59,345 nucleotides of DNA from a virus (IMGVR_UViG_3300025909_000007:1-59345); one strand, 5' to 3'; shown: positions 41,521 through 50,263, counted from the stretch's first letter. Notes: a model not told the origin generated them from the letters alone. A program made the numbers and translations.

Positions 41521-41812
41521 TGTGCACCGTTATTTCGTCTTTCGGCCATAGCCTCATTACTACCACATTCAAACCCATGGCCGGGATAACTGTTAACAAC
41601 CAATCCCGCACATTCACGCCGAACGCCAGCCAGTAAATGGCAGTCCCATAATAAGGCGCCATACACACCGGGCATTCATGCAGCGGCTGTTGTATCCAGC
41701 CGGGTAACGTGCGTTCAAACCACCGGCCGAGGCTGCCGAATATTTCACCCTCTAGCATTGTGTACCAGATGGCGAAGATGATGAGCGATATTATGGCGAT
41801 GTGTTCAATCAC
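41510..41812 (-). CDS. Membrane protein with CPVC motif, 100 aa
   Basis: Two hydrophobic segments (about 3-20 and 55-88). Between them HECPVCMAPYYG places a Cys pair near the membrane surface, a pattern seen in DUF1360-like proteins. An integral membrane protein in a tail gene cluster is unusual. It could act at entry or in lysis. The 4-base overlap with the GIY-YIG gene implies recent insertion of that element. Confidence 0.57.
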   Translation of the reverse strand: MIEHIAIISLIIFAIWYTMLEGEIFGSLGRWFERTLPGWIQQPLHECPVCMAPYYGTAIYWLAFGVNVRDWLLTVIPAMGLNVVVMRLWPKDEITVHNDY

Positions 41813-42516
41813 TTAGATTCCTTTCTTTTAGCCCAAGACGCTTTTAATTTTTCACTTTTCTTTTTACGCGTTTCTTCTGATTGTATTGGCCCCTTTTTAC
41901 CGAGCCAATATCTTGCATTGTTTGCGCTTACCTTCATCTTTGTTTCGTCTGAATGTTTTTTACCCGTATTAATAGCCCTTAATTTTTCCCTGGTTTCATC
42001 AGATACAATAACCACCTTAGCATTTAATTTCCTTGTGGCGACCCCTTTGGCAATAGATTCTTTTGTGGGTCTAAAACTTGGGGCTTTTACTATTTTTTGT
42101 TTAGCGCGTTTTTCTTTAATCTTTTGAATAGATTCTGGTGTATGTTTTTTGCCTTCCATTGGCGACTTCCAACCTGCCCTGATTTCTGATGATCTTTTTT
42201 TAACATCTTCCCTATGCTTAAAACCTCTCATTGTTGCTGATGCAGGATTTGCATTTAAAAGCGTTGCGCCCGCATCCCTATACAAATCAATGTATAATTG
42301 TTCATATGTTGTTAAAGTTTTTGAATCTACATCACCAGGTAATTCGTGGACTACCTCAAATTTGTGCGCCTCAAATCCATGTTTCTTAAAAGATCTAACT
42401 ATAGGCGTGTCTAACCTTTTATTATAAGAATGAAAACTCCATCTTCTTTCAATATCAACACTCTGCCCAATATACACATTTCCGGTAGGGGAAGTTATCT
42501 TATATATGCCTAACAT
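41809..42516 (-). CDS. GIY-YIG homing endonuclease with NUMOD3 repeats (copy 2)
   Basis: 235 aa. LGIYKITSPTGNVYIGQSVDIERRW is the GIY-YIG core and YEQLYIDLYRDAG holds the catalytic Glu. NUMOD3-like repeats follow (SDETREKLRAIN, SDETKMKVS, SEETRKKKSEKL). Domain order and many residues match copy 1 at 33828, so the two are paralogues. Inserted between two small structural genes. Confidence 0.9.
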   Translation of the reverse strand: MLGIYKITSPTGNVYIGQSVDIERRWSFHSYNKRLDTPIVRSFKKHGFEAHKFEVVHELPGDVDSKTLTTYEQLYIDLYRDAGATLLNANPASATMRGFKHREDVKKRSSEIRAGWKSPMEGKKHTPESIQKIKEKRAKQKIVKAPSFRPTKESIAKGVATRKLNAKVVIVSDETREKLRAINTGKKHSDETKMKVSANNARYWLGKKGPIQSEETRKKKSEKLKASWAKRKESK

Positions 42517-42527
42517 ACCTTTACTTT

Positions 42528-42737
42528 TTATCGGACAACCACAAATCCTGATCTAGATCCGCCATGATTAATATTTATGTTACCGCCGGAAAACTTCACC
42601 TGGCTACCAATGGTTGAAATATAATATTGCCCGTCTTCAAAGTAAACCACCTGCACAAAAGGATTCACTCCCTCATAAGGAACATTGGTTTCCGTTACAC
42701 CGGCGAACGTTGTTATATTGGCGGGGCAACAGGTCAT
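42528..42737 (-). CDS. Small beta protein, 69 aa
   Basis: Starts MTCCPANITTFAGVTETNV and is beta-rich and glycine-rich at its end (HGGSRSGFVVVR). It overlaps the previous gene by 4 bases. Likely a small virion component because it lies in the structural operon. No family. Confidence 0.52.
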   Translation of the reverse strand: MTCCPANITTFAGVTETNVPYEGVNPFVQVVYFEDGQYYISTIGSQVKFSGGNININHGGSRSGFVVVR

Positions 42738-43330
42738 GAGATAAGCGCATATCCGGTAGCGGCGCCACCGAAATCAATGTGAATACTGTCGAGCGTATAT
42801 CCCGTCTGGTTCATAGTCACCGAAACATTCGTAAGCTCATACGTACCCGGTCCGGTTTGCAAGTATACCTGAACGTTGGGAGCACTGCCGTAAAAACTAT
42901 TCAGTAATTCATTCCATGTGATATCCAACGTGGCTACGCTGTCAAACGGAAACACAGCGCTATTGCCTCCGCCGCCGCTGGTGGCGTTACAATCAAAATC
43001 AACCCCTAAATTATTTTTTACCCGCGTGCCGGCCGCTACGTCAAAACATATTTCATCGTATAGGTCAGCCATTTTAAAATTAATCTTGCGGCTCAGGTAG
43101 TAAAGCGTGAGTGTAAACTGGCCGCTGTAGTTGGTAAGCAACCCATCAGGGAGGTCGGCGACCGGAATGGACAAAAATCCGTCGCCGTCGCTAATGGCCA
43201 CACCCGAATATTCGTGGTCGAACTTATCTTTTATCACCCACTGGTATTCGGTCGCCGGATTGAGCAGTGCGTACACCTTAACGGTGCTGTTGCAAATGCC
43301 CAGGTAGTCGCGGAATATTTTGCAGTCCAT
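42734..43330 (-). CDS. Structural-operon protein, 198 aa
   Basis: Beta-rich. Starts MDCKIFRDYLGICNSTV and its C-terminus FGGAATGYALIS resembles that of the tail protein at 34578. Nine bases downstream of the large terminase gene. Possibly a tail or appendage protein. Not recognised. Confidence 0.55.
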   Translation of the reverse strand: MDCKIFRDYLGICNSTVKVYALLNPATEYQWVIKDKFDHEYSGVAISDGDGFLSIPVADLPDGLLTNYSGQFTLTLYYLSRKINFKMADLYDEICFDVAAGTRVKNNLGVDFDCNATSGGGGNSAVFPFDSVATLDITWNELLNSFYGSAPNVQVYLQTGPGTYELTNVSVTMNQTGYTLDSIHIDFGGAATGYALIS

Positions 43331-43339
43331 TGAGTAAAT

Positions 43340-44710
43340 TTAAGGGGTTTTAAGCAAATGTTTATGAAAGGTATTTAAATAATACCGAAAGTTATCCAAA
43401 TGGTCAGCGCGTTTTTTGGGGTCGGCTCGCGTTCCTTTGTCGATATCGCCGTCATCTTTTACCCCTACATATTGACAGTCGAATATTAAAGGGGCGCATT
43501 TGTTTTTATCCAACACGACGTTGCCGGTATGGAACGCCGCGTTGACGAGCATGCGGTTTTCAGCCACTACCGGGTTAATATTGGGCACGCGCAACTGGCC
43601 TCCAGATAAGTTTAATTTTTGCTTTATAACCGTGTAGTAATTAATGCCATCCTGCACCAATGCCGTCGAGGCCCGCCCGGTGGCATCACCCGTAACCATA
43701 AACATACAGCCATAGTATGTTTCGTTTATACGGTCGCACAATTTATAGATGTCGCTATTGGCTAGTTGAATGCTTTCTATACCCCGAATTTCCCCTACGC
43801 GGTCGTGCTGGTAAACGCCACACGTAATCGGGTTCCGGTTAAAATCAAAAGAAAGGTACACCTCCCGGCCGCGATTTAATACCGTCTCACCTGAATGCTT
43901 CTCTTTGTCAAACGCATATACATACGGGTCGCCCGGCTTAATTACACCCCATTCGCCCAATACATTCACCCGGTACGCTTCCGGATCTTTGTGTTTTAAT
44001 GAGTTATAAAGGGAAATAATATTGTTATCAACAAAACCATAGTCGCCGTTGGGTGAACCCACAATCCAATAATTATCCTCATAGTTTGTACGAATAAGAA
44101 CGGTATCACCGGCGGCGTTAATGCGAATAAAACTATCTGGATTAGGAAGCGAGTACTGCTCCATGTCCTTCCATTCATCAACGTCAATTAGTTTAGTTTT
44201 TATCCATGAGGTTTCGCTAACCGGGTTCCAGCTTCCAAATATTTTTTGCCCTTCCATACCGCTCAAAGACATGTCAAACTGCAGGAATTCATCATAATCG
44301 AATTGATTCAATTCGTCCAGGTATAAGTATTTATAAGACTCGATACCTTTTGCTTTTTCTTCTTCGTCCAAGCCCTTTAAAACAATTTCCGCCCCTCGGC
44401 GGCAAACATATTTTCTGTCCTGTGATATAAAAGCTAATTGTAGAAACTGAGAGCTGATCCCTAAGTTAAATGACTTCTTTAGCGTAGTTGGGATGATATT
44501 ATTTTCCTTCCTAAAAGCGATGGTGTTTGCGCGGCGGCCCACACATTCTTTTGAAAGCAATTGCGCTATGGAGATCGTTTTGGAAGACCGCTTGCCACCA
44601 TAAACAAGCACTCGCCGAATGGTAGGTATTTTAATCAGCTCGTTGAGAATAAAAAACAGGGGATTGTACCACTTCCGGGAATACCGGATGGCATCAGTCT
44701 GTAAATTCAT
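43340..44710 (-). CDS. terL: Terminase large subunit
   Basis: 456 aa. ATPase: Walker A GGKRSSKT (38-45) and Walker B YLYLDELNQ (D132, E133). The coupling motif-like NPVSETSWI follows. Nuclease (RNase H-like): YLSFDFNRNP, VTGDATGRAS and DPKKRADHLDNFRYYLN hold the acidic residues in the right order. Length is normal. Packages DNA into the capsid. Overlaps the small terminase gene by 17 bases. Confidence 0.93.
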   Translation of the reverse strand: MNLQTDAIRYSRKWYNPLFFILNELIKIPTIRRVLVYGGKRSSKTISIAQLLSKECVGRRANTIAFRKENNIIPTTLKKSFNLGISSQFLQLAFISQDRKYVCRRGAEIVLKGLDEEEKAKGIESYKYLYLDELNQFDYDEFLQFDMSLSGMEGQKIFGSWNPVSETSWIKTKLIDVDEWKDMEQYSLPNPDSFIRINAAGDTVLIRTNYEDNYWIVGSPNGDYGFVDNNIISLYNSLKHKDPEAYRVNVLGEWGVIKPGDPYVYAFDKEKHSGETVLNRGREVYLSFDFNRNPITCGVYQHDRVGEIRGIESIQLANSDIYKLCDRINETYYGCMFMVTGDATGRASTALVQDGINYYTVIKQKLNLSGGQLRVPNINPVVAENRMLVNAAFHTGNVVLDKNKCAPLIFDCQYVGVKDDGDIDKGTRADPKKRADHLDNFRYYLNTFHKHLLKTP

Positions 44711-45005
44711 CGGCCAGGTCTTTGCCTAATTTAATTCCGCCAGAATGTTCAACGGGCTGCTTCGCCTTTCCATACGCCCGGTCCATCAGCAGTTCTGCAG
44801 CCCGAACGTCGCCTTTGGCGGCCTTTTGGCGAAGCGCCATAAGTATAGCCTGGGCAGCGGTTACGCCGTCCTTTTCCTCGCCCAAAACCTCTGCTAGCAA
44901 GGCTTCCAGCGCAGGCAGCTTGCGCGGTGCGCCTTTGACATTTCGCCTCGGATCTACCCCTTTTTTAAATGGCTTCAGGTTGCCATCTTGTTTCGGATTC
45001 CTCAC
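44694..45005 (-). CDS. Putative terminase small subunit (DUF5681-like)
   Basis: 103 aa. GNLKPFKKGVDPRRNVKGAPRKLP resembles the start of DUF5681 proteins, which have N-terminal G-rich basic residues. The rest is helical with an HTH-like core (VTAAQAILMALRQKAAKGDVRAAELLMDR). It sits directly before terL, where the DNA-recognising small subunit is expected. Confidence 0.7.
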   Translation of the reverse strand: MRNPKQDGNLKPFKKGVDPRRNVKGAPRKLPALEALLAEVLGEEKDGVTAAQAILMALRQKAAKGDVRAAELLMDRAYGKAKQPVEHSGGIKLGKDLADEFTD

Positions 45006-46222
45006 AGGTTTGTCGCAGTATTTTTATACGGTTTACCATTCCGTTTTATTTCAATAGATGGATCCAATTTTTGCATGCGGTCGACGATTACCTGGCAGTA
45101 TTTGGGGTCAAACTCAACCAGATAAGCCTTCCTGTGCAGCTGGTGACAAGCTACCATGGTGGTTCCGCTTCCGCCAAACCCATCGGCCACAAGATCACCG
45201 GCTTTACTGCTATTACCGATTTGATAAGCAAACAGTGCCACTGGCTTCATTGTAGGGTGTTCCGCGTTTCGAGACGGACGGTCGAATTCCAAGATAGTGG
45301 TCTGTTTACGGTCAGCATACCATCCGTGGGCAGCACCTTCTTTCCAGCCGTAAATACATGGTTCGTGTTTCCATTGGTAGTCCTGGCGGCCCATAACAAT
45401 TGAACTTTTTAACCATATTAAATCCTGCTTCGGCATAATCCCGGCTTCTGCCATGGCCTTGTGGAAATTAATTGTTTCACGTGAAGCATACCAAACATAC
45501 CACGCGCCTCCAGCTTTAGTATAAGCACCCAGCGCTGTATAAAAATCGTACAAAAACTGGTAAAAGTCCTTGTCACTCATCTGATCATTTTCAATCTTCT
45601 TTCCATTTTTTCGATCTGGGTCACCGTGATTACCACCCTGAATAGCCACATTATACGGAGGATCGGTAAGTACCATATCAGCCGCCTGTTCGCCGAATAG
45701 CCGCCCAAACGTATCCGTTTGAGTACTGTCGCCACAAAGTAGTTTGTGCGGCCCTATTTCAAACAGGTCGCCTAGGACAATATCCGTGGTGATTGTATCC
45801 GGTATTTCAAAGTCGTCCTCCTGCGCTTCAGCGATCGTGAAGTCCGGAATGATTCCCCATTCGGACTGCTCTTCTTCGGTCCAGTCTGCGTTCAATGCTT
45901 CCGTATCCCAGTCGATATTGGCTACTGCGGTGGCGTTATCGGCCAGCGCCATTTCCCGGCCTTTTTTGGTATCCAGGTCAATATCGGTACGCTTTACGGC
46001 AACGATTTGATCGCCTGTCGTTTCCACTATCAGGACGTTTTCAAGTCCAGCGGAGATGGCATTTTCGACCGTTTTATTACCTGCAATGATCCGGTTGTTT
46101 TTATCCAGCAAAATAGATCTGCCGGCACCGTTTTTTTTCAGCGACTTCTCGATCATGCTTTTACCGGCTGCGGTACCCTTGTTGTAATTGCGGTCGTCGG
46201 GAGTTAATTCGGATAATTTCAT
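45002..46222 (-). CDS. ParB-like plus N6/N4 DNA methyltransferase fusion
   Basis: 406 aa. Residues 1-100 are a ParB/Srx-like domain (LIVETTGDQIVAVKRTDIDL, IAGNKTVENAI). Residues about 150-395 are a beta-class methyltransferase: motif IV DPPYN near 187, target-recognition middle, then motif I GFGGSGTTM near 355 and the SAM/FDPKYC end. It should methylate adenine or cytosine exocyclic amines in phage DNA. The cognate restriction enzyme is absent, so protection from host restriction or packaging control is likely. Overlaps the small terminase gene by 4 bases. Confidence 0.87.
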   Translation of the reverse strand: MKLSELTPDDRNYNKGTAAGKSMIEKSLKKNGAGRSILLDKNNRIIAGNKTVENAISAGLENVLIVETTGDQIVAVKRTDIDLDTKKGREMALADNATAVANIDWDTEALNADWTEEEQSEWGIIPDFTIAEAQEDDFEIPDTITTDIVLGDLFEIGPHKLLCGDSTQTDTFGRLFGEQAADMVLTDPPYNVAIQGGNHGDPDRKNGKKIENDQMSDKDFYQFLYDFYTALGAYTKAGGAWYVWYASRETINFHKAMAEAGIMPKQDLIWLKSSIVMGRQDYQWKHEPCIYGWKEGAAHGWYADRKQTTILEFDRPSRNAEHPTMKPVALFAYQIGNSSKAGDLVADGFGGSGTTMVACHQLHRKAYLVEFDPKYCQVIVDRMQKLDPSIEIKRNGKPYKNTATNL

Positions 46223-46234
46223 TTCAAAAACAAG

Positions 46235-46372
46235 TTACAAATTTATTTGGAATATATCGCGATAAGCCGCTTGTCCGCCGGGTAAATCGCGGTAAACATA
46301 TGCTTTCGCACCGTTGCGGACCATTATTTCAGCCGTGTTCTTTTGTGTACTTTTTGATTTTAACACAACCAT
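46235..46372 (-). CDS. Small hypothetical protein, 45 aa
   Basis: Read from the ATG at 46372. An upstream in-frame ATG at 46432 would add 20 residues of A+T-rich sequence lying in the candidate origin. Composition KSKSTQKNTAEIMVRNGAK and YRDLPGGQAAY is protein-like. Its start lies in an inverted repeat shared with 46535-46547. No family. Confidence 0.5.
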   Translation of the reverse strand: MVVLKSKSTQKNTAEIMVRNGAKAYVYRDLPGGQAAYRDIFQINL

Positions 46373-46656
46373 TTGATTTATAAATAAATATAATAAAAAT
46401 AGGCTGTTTTTGTGGACTTTTATAAAAAACACCCCATGTCAATATATAAATAAATACTTTTTTTATTTTTTATTATTATTATTATTATTAAAAATAAAAG
46501 TACACAAGTACACAATTATAATATATTTTATTGAAAATCAAATGGTTATAAACGTGTACTTTTTAAAAGAAAAACCTCCACAAGTGTACACAAAAAGCCA
46601 TTAAAACCCCTCATCGTCGTCTAATGCTGGCATCCATCCGGCTTGTGTACTTTTTT
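46344..46656. repeat. Iteron-like repeats and A+T-rich region, candidate origin
   Basis: The unit GTGTACTTTTT recurs at 46345-46355, 46554-46564 and 46645-46655. Its reverse AAAAGTACACAA is at 46496-46507, followed by a further GTACACAA. GTGTACAC is at 46584-46591. AACCATTTGATTT (46367-46379) and AAATCAAATGGTT (46535-46547) form a 13-bp inverted repeat. The centre (46381-46500) is almost only A and T, with a TTA repeat run. It borders the primase-helicase gene. Repeats plus an A+T-rich tract next to a replication gene suggest an origin or a control region. The non-coding part is 46373-46600. Confidence 0.6.
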
Positions 46657-49078
46657 CATTTTCTGTTGTGGGGTTTTCTGTTTTTAAATCTACACCGGAG
46701 AATCTGCCTATAATTGCATCGTTTTTTGCTGATGTGTCAAAGCCATAAACCATGGAACCATTAAAGCTATGTTGGCTGTCCAGCCGGATATTTTTAAACT
46801 CACACCATTTTCTAAGCCACTGAGTGAACCTGGTCTGAGTGACCTGGTATTTGCCGGAGGCATAGTCTGGAAATAGATCGGTAAACTTTTTAAGAAAATC
46901 GTCCTTCTTAACTTTTTCGGCAGGTAGTGTGACCCCCTCTATCCAGTTAATAAAATCAAGATTGGTTTCCTCAATCAATTTGCTGGCAGCCAGATTGACA
47001 AACGCCTGCTCCGGTAGTCCATCGGCAATATAGTCCTGCAGGCATTGTATCATAAAGTTGTCGAAGCGGTTCCATTCGGCGGCGTCCCAGTCGTTAAAAA
47101 AAAGCCGGTTAAATTCTTTTTTAATGGTATGTAGGTGGTTGAAATATGGGGCAAGCTCCAATTCGTATCGCCGGCGCATGTGCGAGGAAGAAGATCCCCG
47201 TATAGGGTAATTGCTGGTAATAAGTATTTTTGCAGATTTTTCAAAAGGCAGTGTAAACTCCGTCATTCCTTTTTTCTCAATCGTCCACCCATCGGTAATA
47301 ACAGAAAATAATTTCTCGAAGTCAAACCCTTTTTTGACGTCCTCGAAAGCCACAATTTCGGTATCCGGGCCAACCCGTTGGTACATAAAAGATTTTGTAA
47401 AGGCAAATGTTTTACCATCAATAATAACAGTGTTCTTGAACTTGCTGAGCATTTGTATCACCATGCCTTTACCGGTTCCGCCTTGAGGTTCACGCTCTTT
47501 GTCCATGTCAAAGAACTCGTCATTCAAGATAACTACTCGTGGATTGGATGGATCTTTAAACGGATGCAACAGGTAGCCAAGGCAGGAGCAAAAAGCATTT
47601 GTACGGGTGTTGGATATAAGGTGTATAAACTTTTTTGCATCGCAATCCGTGATATCTGGTGTCACCACACGGTCAACAATATTTTTTTGCCAAATATATC
47701 CAGGCAGGGAACTGTATTCAACAAACCTGATTTCTTGTGCTGTGATTTTAATGGCGGTGTTGGCAAAAAATAAAAAAGATTCAGAAGGGGTATGTTTTAT
47801 AAAATTGTCGGGTAAATGTTCGATGAGGTTAATAACACCCTCCTTAGTAAATATGCTGGTGAATTTTGAAAGGAAAAAGTCATCGATATCCGACGAACAA
47901 GATTGCTTTACATAGTCACAAAATAATTTTTTTACATAGTTGAGGTCTATAATTTTTACTTTGTTTTCTGAAAGGTGAACCAGTTGAAATTCTATGTCAT
48001 TAATAAAATACCTGCGTATTCCTACATCGTTTAACCAGTCGATTATCATTCGAAGTTTTGGCTTTACCTTGCCCTGCACGGAGACTTCGTGAAACTCGCC
48101 ATCTTCTTTTTTCCATGTTCCGTATCCAATTTCGCACAGACCTTTTGCGGCATCAAAAAAGTTTCCATCATATTGCAGGTATTTTACCACATCAAAAGCT
48201 GACAGTGGCTTCATTTCAGGGAACTCGGTGCTGGTGGAAAATATATATAAAAAATTTTTTTCTTTCCATATTGAGCCACTGCTTTTCGATGTGCTGCCCG
48301 GTCGATTAACAAATATTCGGTCATCTCGGTCATCGCCTATCTCCCACCCAGCTTGTGCAAGTCGGTCACGGATAAACTCCCAATTATTTTTACTGTTGAA
48401 TACATTCCATGGCGCCTCCGGATCCGTGCGTTGCTTATCGCCTATGCCTGGAAGTTCTATTTTGTCTATTTTATTAAACGATCGGCAGATGGCAAGTAGT
48501 TCGGCGCGTTCATCTGGCGTGATAAAATCAATAAGTGATGGATTACCCTGTATGAATTGATAATCTGGTGTTGGGCACACCATAATATAACCTCCTTCGC
48601 CCCTGGTTTCCACTAATACCTTTAGCCGCTCGCCCTTCGCTTTTTCCTCGTTGGTAGCATAACGTTGGGCAAGTGTTTTATTGCCGGCTATCTGCGTACA
48701 TTTATAAAAAAAATGATAGCCGCCGCTGGCGCTTCGCTGAATTACAAGTTTTTCCCAGACAGATGGTAAAGTGTACTCAATCGCTGCAGAAAGTTGTCCA
48801 TATAATTTAGCGGTTAAATCGTATTTGGTATCAATGTCAATAACCTCTAGCTGATCGCCTGTAAGGATAGCAACGTTGCATGATTGAGAGAAGTAAAAAG
48901 GAATATTCTTTTCATTTAGCGGCTTAACGCGAAGGGCATTAACACGCTTTATTTTCGGTGAAGGTATCTTGCCTTCGCATGGCAATACTTTAAAACCCAT
49001 TTGACAAAGTGAAAGCGCGGCTGTTAATTGGATGTCTTTTATATCGTCATCCGTTTCAAAGTAATCGTAGAAATTCAT
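46601..49078 (-). CDS. Bifunctional primase-polymerase / SF3 helicase
   Basis: 825 aa. Residues about 15-200 are a PrimPol domain: DIDTKYD holds metal-binding acids and RSASGGYHFFY a later motif. Residues about 480-640 are an SF3-like ATPase: PQGGTGKGMVIQ as Walker A, IVAFEDVKKGF as Walker B, and ILITSNYPIRG as sensor 1 (motif C), then the Arg-rich SSSSHMRRRYELE. The C-terminus has a winged-helix-like segment. It should unwind and prime phage DNA. Its 3' end lies in the iteron region. Confidence 0.87.
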   Translation of the reverse strand: MNFYDYFETDDDIKDIQLTAALSLCQMGFKVLPCEGKIPSPKIKRVNALRVKPLNEKNIPFYFSQSCNVAILTGDQLEVIDIDTKYDLTAKLYGQLSAAIEYTLPSVWEKLVIQRSASGGYHFFYKCTQIAGNKTLAQRYATNEEKAKGERLKVLVETRGEGGYIMVCPTPDYQFIQGNPSLIDFITPDERAELLAICRSFNKIDKIELPGIGDKQRTDPEAPWNVFNSKNNWEFIRDRLAQAGWEIGDDRDDRIFVNRPGSTSKSSGSIWKEKNFLYIFSTSTEFPEMKPLSAFDVVKYLQYDGNFFDAAKGLCEIGYGTWKKEDGEFHEVSVQGKVKPKLRMIIDWLNDVGIRRYFINDIEFQLVHLSENKVKIIDLNYVKKLFCDYVKQSCSSDIDDFFLSKFTSIFTKEGVINLIEHLPDNFIKHTPSESFLFFANTAIKITAQEIRFVEYSSLPGYIWQKNIVDRVVTPDITDCDAKKFIHLISNTRTNAFCSCLGYLLHPFKDPSNPRVVILNDEFFDMDKEREPQGGTGKGMVIQMLSKFKNTVIIDGKTFAFTKSFMYQRVGPDTEIVAFEDVKKGFDFEKLFSVITDGWTIEKKGMTEFTLPFEKSAKILITSNYPIRGSSSSHMRRRYELELAPYFNHLHTIKKEFNRLFFNDWDAAEWNRFDNFMIQCLQDYIADGLPEQAFVNLAASKLIEETNLDFINWIEGVTLPAEKVKKDDFLKKFTDLFPDYASGKYQVTQTRFTQWLRKWCEFKNIRLDSQHSFNGSMVYGFDTSAKNDAIIGRFSGVDLKTENPTTENEKSTQAGWMPALDDDEGF

Positions 49079-49084
49079 ATAGAA

Positions 49085-49327
49085 TTAAATTAAGTAGTCA
49101 ATAACCAAGACGGTAAAGCCGGCTTTGCGTAGTTGCGCATGCCGGTATAATTGAAGCGGTGAACATTTCTCACCAGGTGCCTTACATTCTATAAAAAGTG
49201 TGATGCCATCTCGGTGGCATTCAAGGTCGGGCCATCCATTATTGGTGCATTGAATTATTTTATTAACCAGCCATCCATTGGCCTCATAAACAGTAACAAC
49301 TCTGCTTTGAATTTTACTTTCAAGCAT
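49085..49327 (-). CDS. VRR-NUC nuclease, 80 aa
   Basis: Single VRR-NUC domain: N-terminal helix (SKIQSRVVTVYEANG), GWPDLECHRDG with metal-binding Asp, FIECKAPGEK with Glu and Lys, and QLYRHAQLRKAGFTVLVIDYL. Stand-alone VRR-NUCs cut branched DNA in phages and often work with helicases. It lies six bases before the primase gene, in the replication operon. Confidence 0.88.
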   Translation of the reverse strand: MLESKIQSRVVTVYEANGWLVNKIIQCTNNGWPDLECHRDGITLFIECKAPGEKCSPLQLYRHAQLRKAGFTVLVIDYLI

Positions 49328-49499
49328 TGAATTTCTTTAACTCTTTGTCAACAGCGTCCTCGTTTTCGAACTTTGATTGAAGTTCGGCCAGATAGGCGTC
49401 AGCCAAATTTTTGTATTTAGCTTTTACCCATATCCTCAATGGAATTTTTTTTTCTTTTACGGGCAGCTCTCTCCTGCCCCTTGTGTCAACCTTTTTCAT
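49320..49499 (-). CDS. Small basic protein, first gene of the replication operon, 59 aa
   Basis: ATG at 49499. N-terminus very basic (KKVDTRGRRELPVKEKKIPLRIW), then helices to FENEDAVDKELKKF. It overlaps the VRR-NUC start by 8 bases. Resembles small regulatory or accessory DNA-binding proteins. Location right behind a strong promoter makes a regulatory role plausible. Confidence 0.6.
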   Translation of the reverse strand: MKKVDTRGRRELPVKEKKIPLRIWVKAKYKNLADAYLAELQSKFENEDAVDKELKKFNA

Positions 49500-49516
49500 T
49501 GCTTTTTATATTTCTA

Positions 49517-49548
49517 CAAACATAAAAAAAATTTTTTAAAAACGCAAA
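49517..49548 (-). promoter_or_regulatory. Bacteroidota-type promoter of the replication operon
   Basis: On the - strand TTTG (complement of 49545-49548), a 20-base spacer and TATGTTTG (complement of 49517-49524), 17 bases from the ATG at 49499. It fits the phylum consensus exactly. It could drive 49499 down to 46235, and perhaps further into the terminase and tail operon, since there is no clear terminator until the MuF end at 28997. Confidence 0.75.
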
Positions 49549-49600
49549 ATAAATATTACCTTAGCATTGCGCAAGTATAAAACAACGGCGCTCATTAATT

Positions 49601-50263
49601 ATGGGACTAAATGAAGGCGGAAACGCAATTTACTTAAACATTAGCAATGGCCAGATAGTAAGGCCATTTAAATCTCCGACAGCCAAAAGCAGGGAGAGGG
49701 TAAACAAAGAAAAAAATATTGTCCACGAAGAATTTTACAAAGACATTACCGGTATGCTGGTAAACGTGTCGGCAAAAGATGGCAAGTATGGCAAGCAGCT
49801 TATTATTACCATCCGGGATGGGGATCAGGACTACCAAATCCAGACAAATTTCAGCGGCCGGTACAGTTCCTCTTTTTTAAAGGCATTGCCAAATGTAGAT
49901 CTTTCAAAAGAAGTAAGGTTAATGCCATGGCAAATGGCTGACTCCAAAGATGCCACCAAAACAGTATCAGGCATAACCCTGTACCAGGGCGGCAAAATAG
50001 CGCCTGCATATACTAGGGAGAACCCTAATGGGTTGCCGGAGATGGAGAAAATAACGCAGAAAATTAAGGGTAAAATGACCACTACATGGGATGACACTGC
50101 TATGATGGAGTTTTTGGAAAATATGGCCACCAACCTTTTCAAAAGCAAATTGACAGGTAAAAAACCAGAAAAAGAAACAGACCTCGATGAAGTATTCGGC
50201 CCAGCTACAGACGAGCCGGGGTTTAAACCTGTTGGCGGAGCAGACGGCAAAGCATTATTCTAG
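49601..50263 (+). CDS. SSB-like single-stranded DNA-binding protein
   Basis: 220 aa. A beta-rich core (about 40-140: EEFYKDITGMLVNVSAKDGKYGKQLIITIRDG) looks like an OB fold, and the C-terminus is linker-like, ending in an acidic then hydrophobic tip (GADGKALF). Start at 49601, 101 bases from the divergent operon. Its position before a Rad50-like ATPase and an SNF2 helicase supports DNA binding. Family identity not certain. A weak -7-like TACCTTAG lies at 49557 but has no matching -33 box. Confidence 0.55.
   Translation: MGLNEGGNAIYLNISNGQIVRPFKSPTAKSRERVNKEKNIVHEEFYKDITGMLVNVSAKDGKYGKQLIITIRDGDQDYQIQTNFSGRYSSSFLKALPNVDLSKEVRLMPWQMADSKDATKTVSGITLYQGGKIAPAYTRENPNGLPEMEKITQKIKGKMTTTWDDTAMMEFLENMATNLFKSKLTGKKPEKETDLDEVFGPATDEPGFKPVGGADGKALF

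Noticed and set aside
46410-46604. + strand open frame over the A+T-rich region
   Set aside because: It is made of Phe, Tyr, Leu and Ile runs that come from the A+T tract and TTA repeat, and it overlaps repeats. It is not coding in character.
46344-46656. CRISPR-like reading of the GTGTAC repeats
   Set aside because: Copies are short (about 11 bases), unevenly spaced and in both orientations, which fits iterons or operators and not CRISPR.
49557-49564. Promoter for the SSB-like gene at TACCTTAG
   Set aside because: One mismatch in the -7 box and no TTTG at the right distance; too weak to list.
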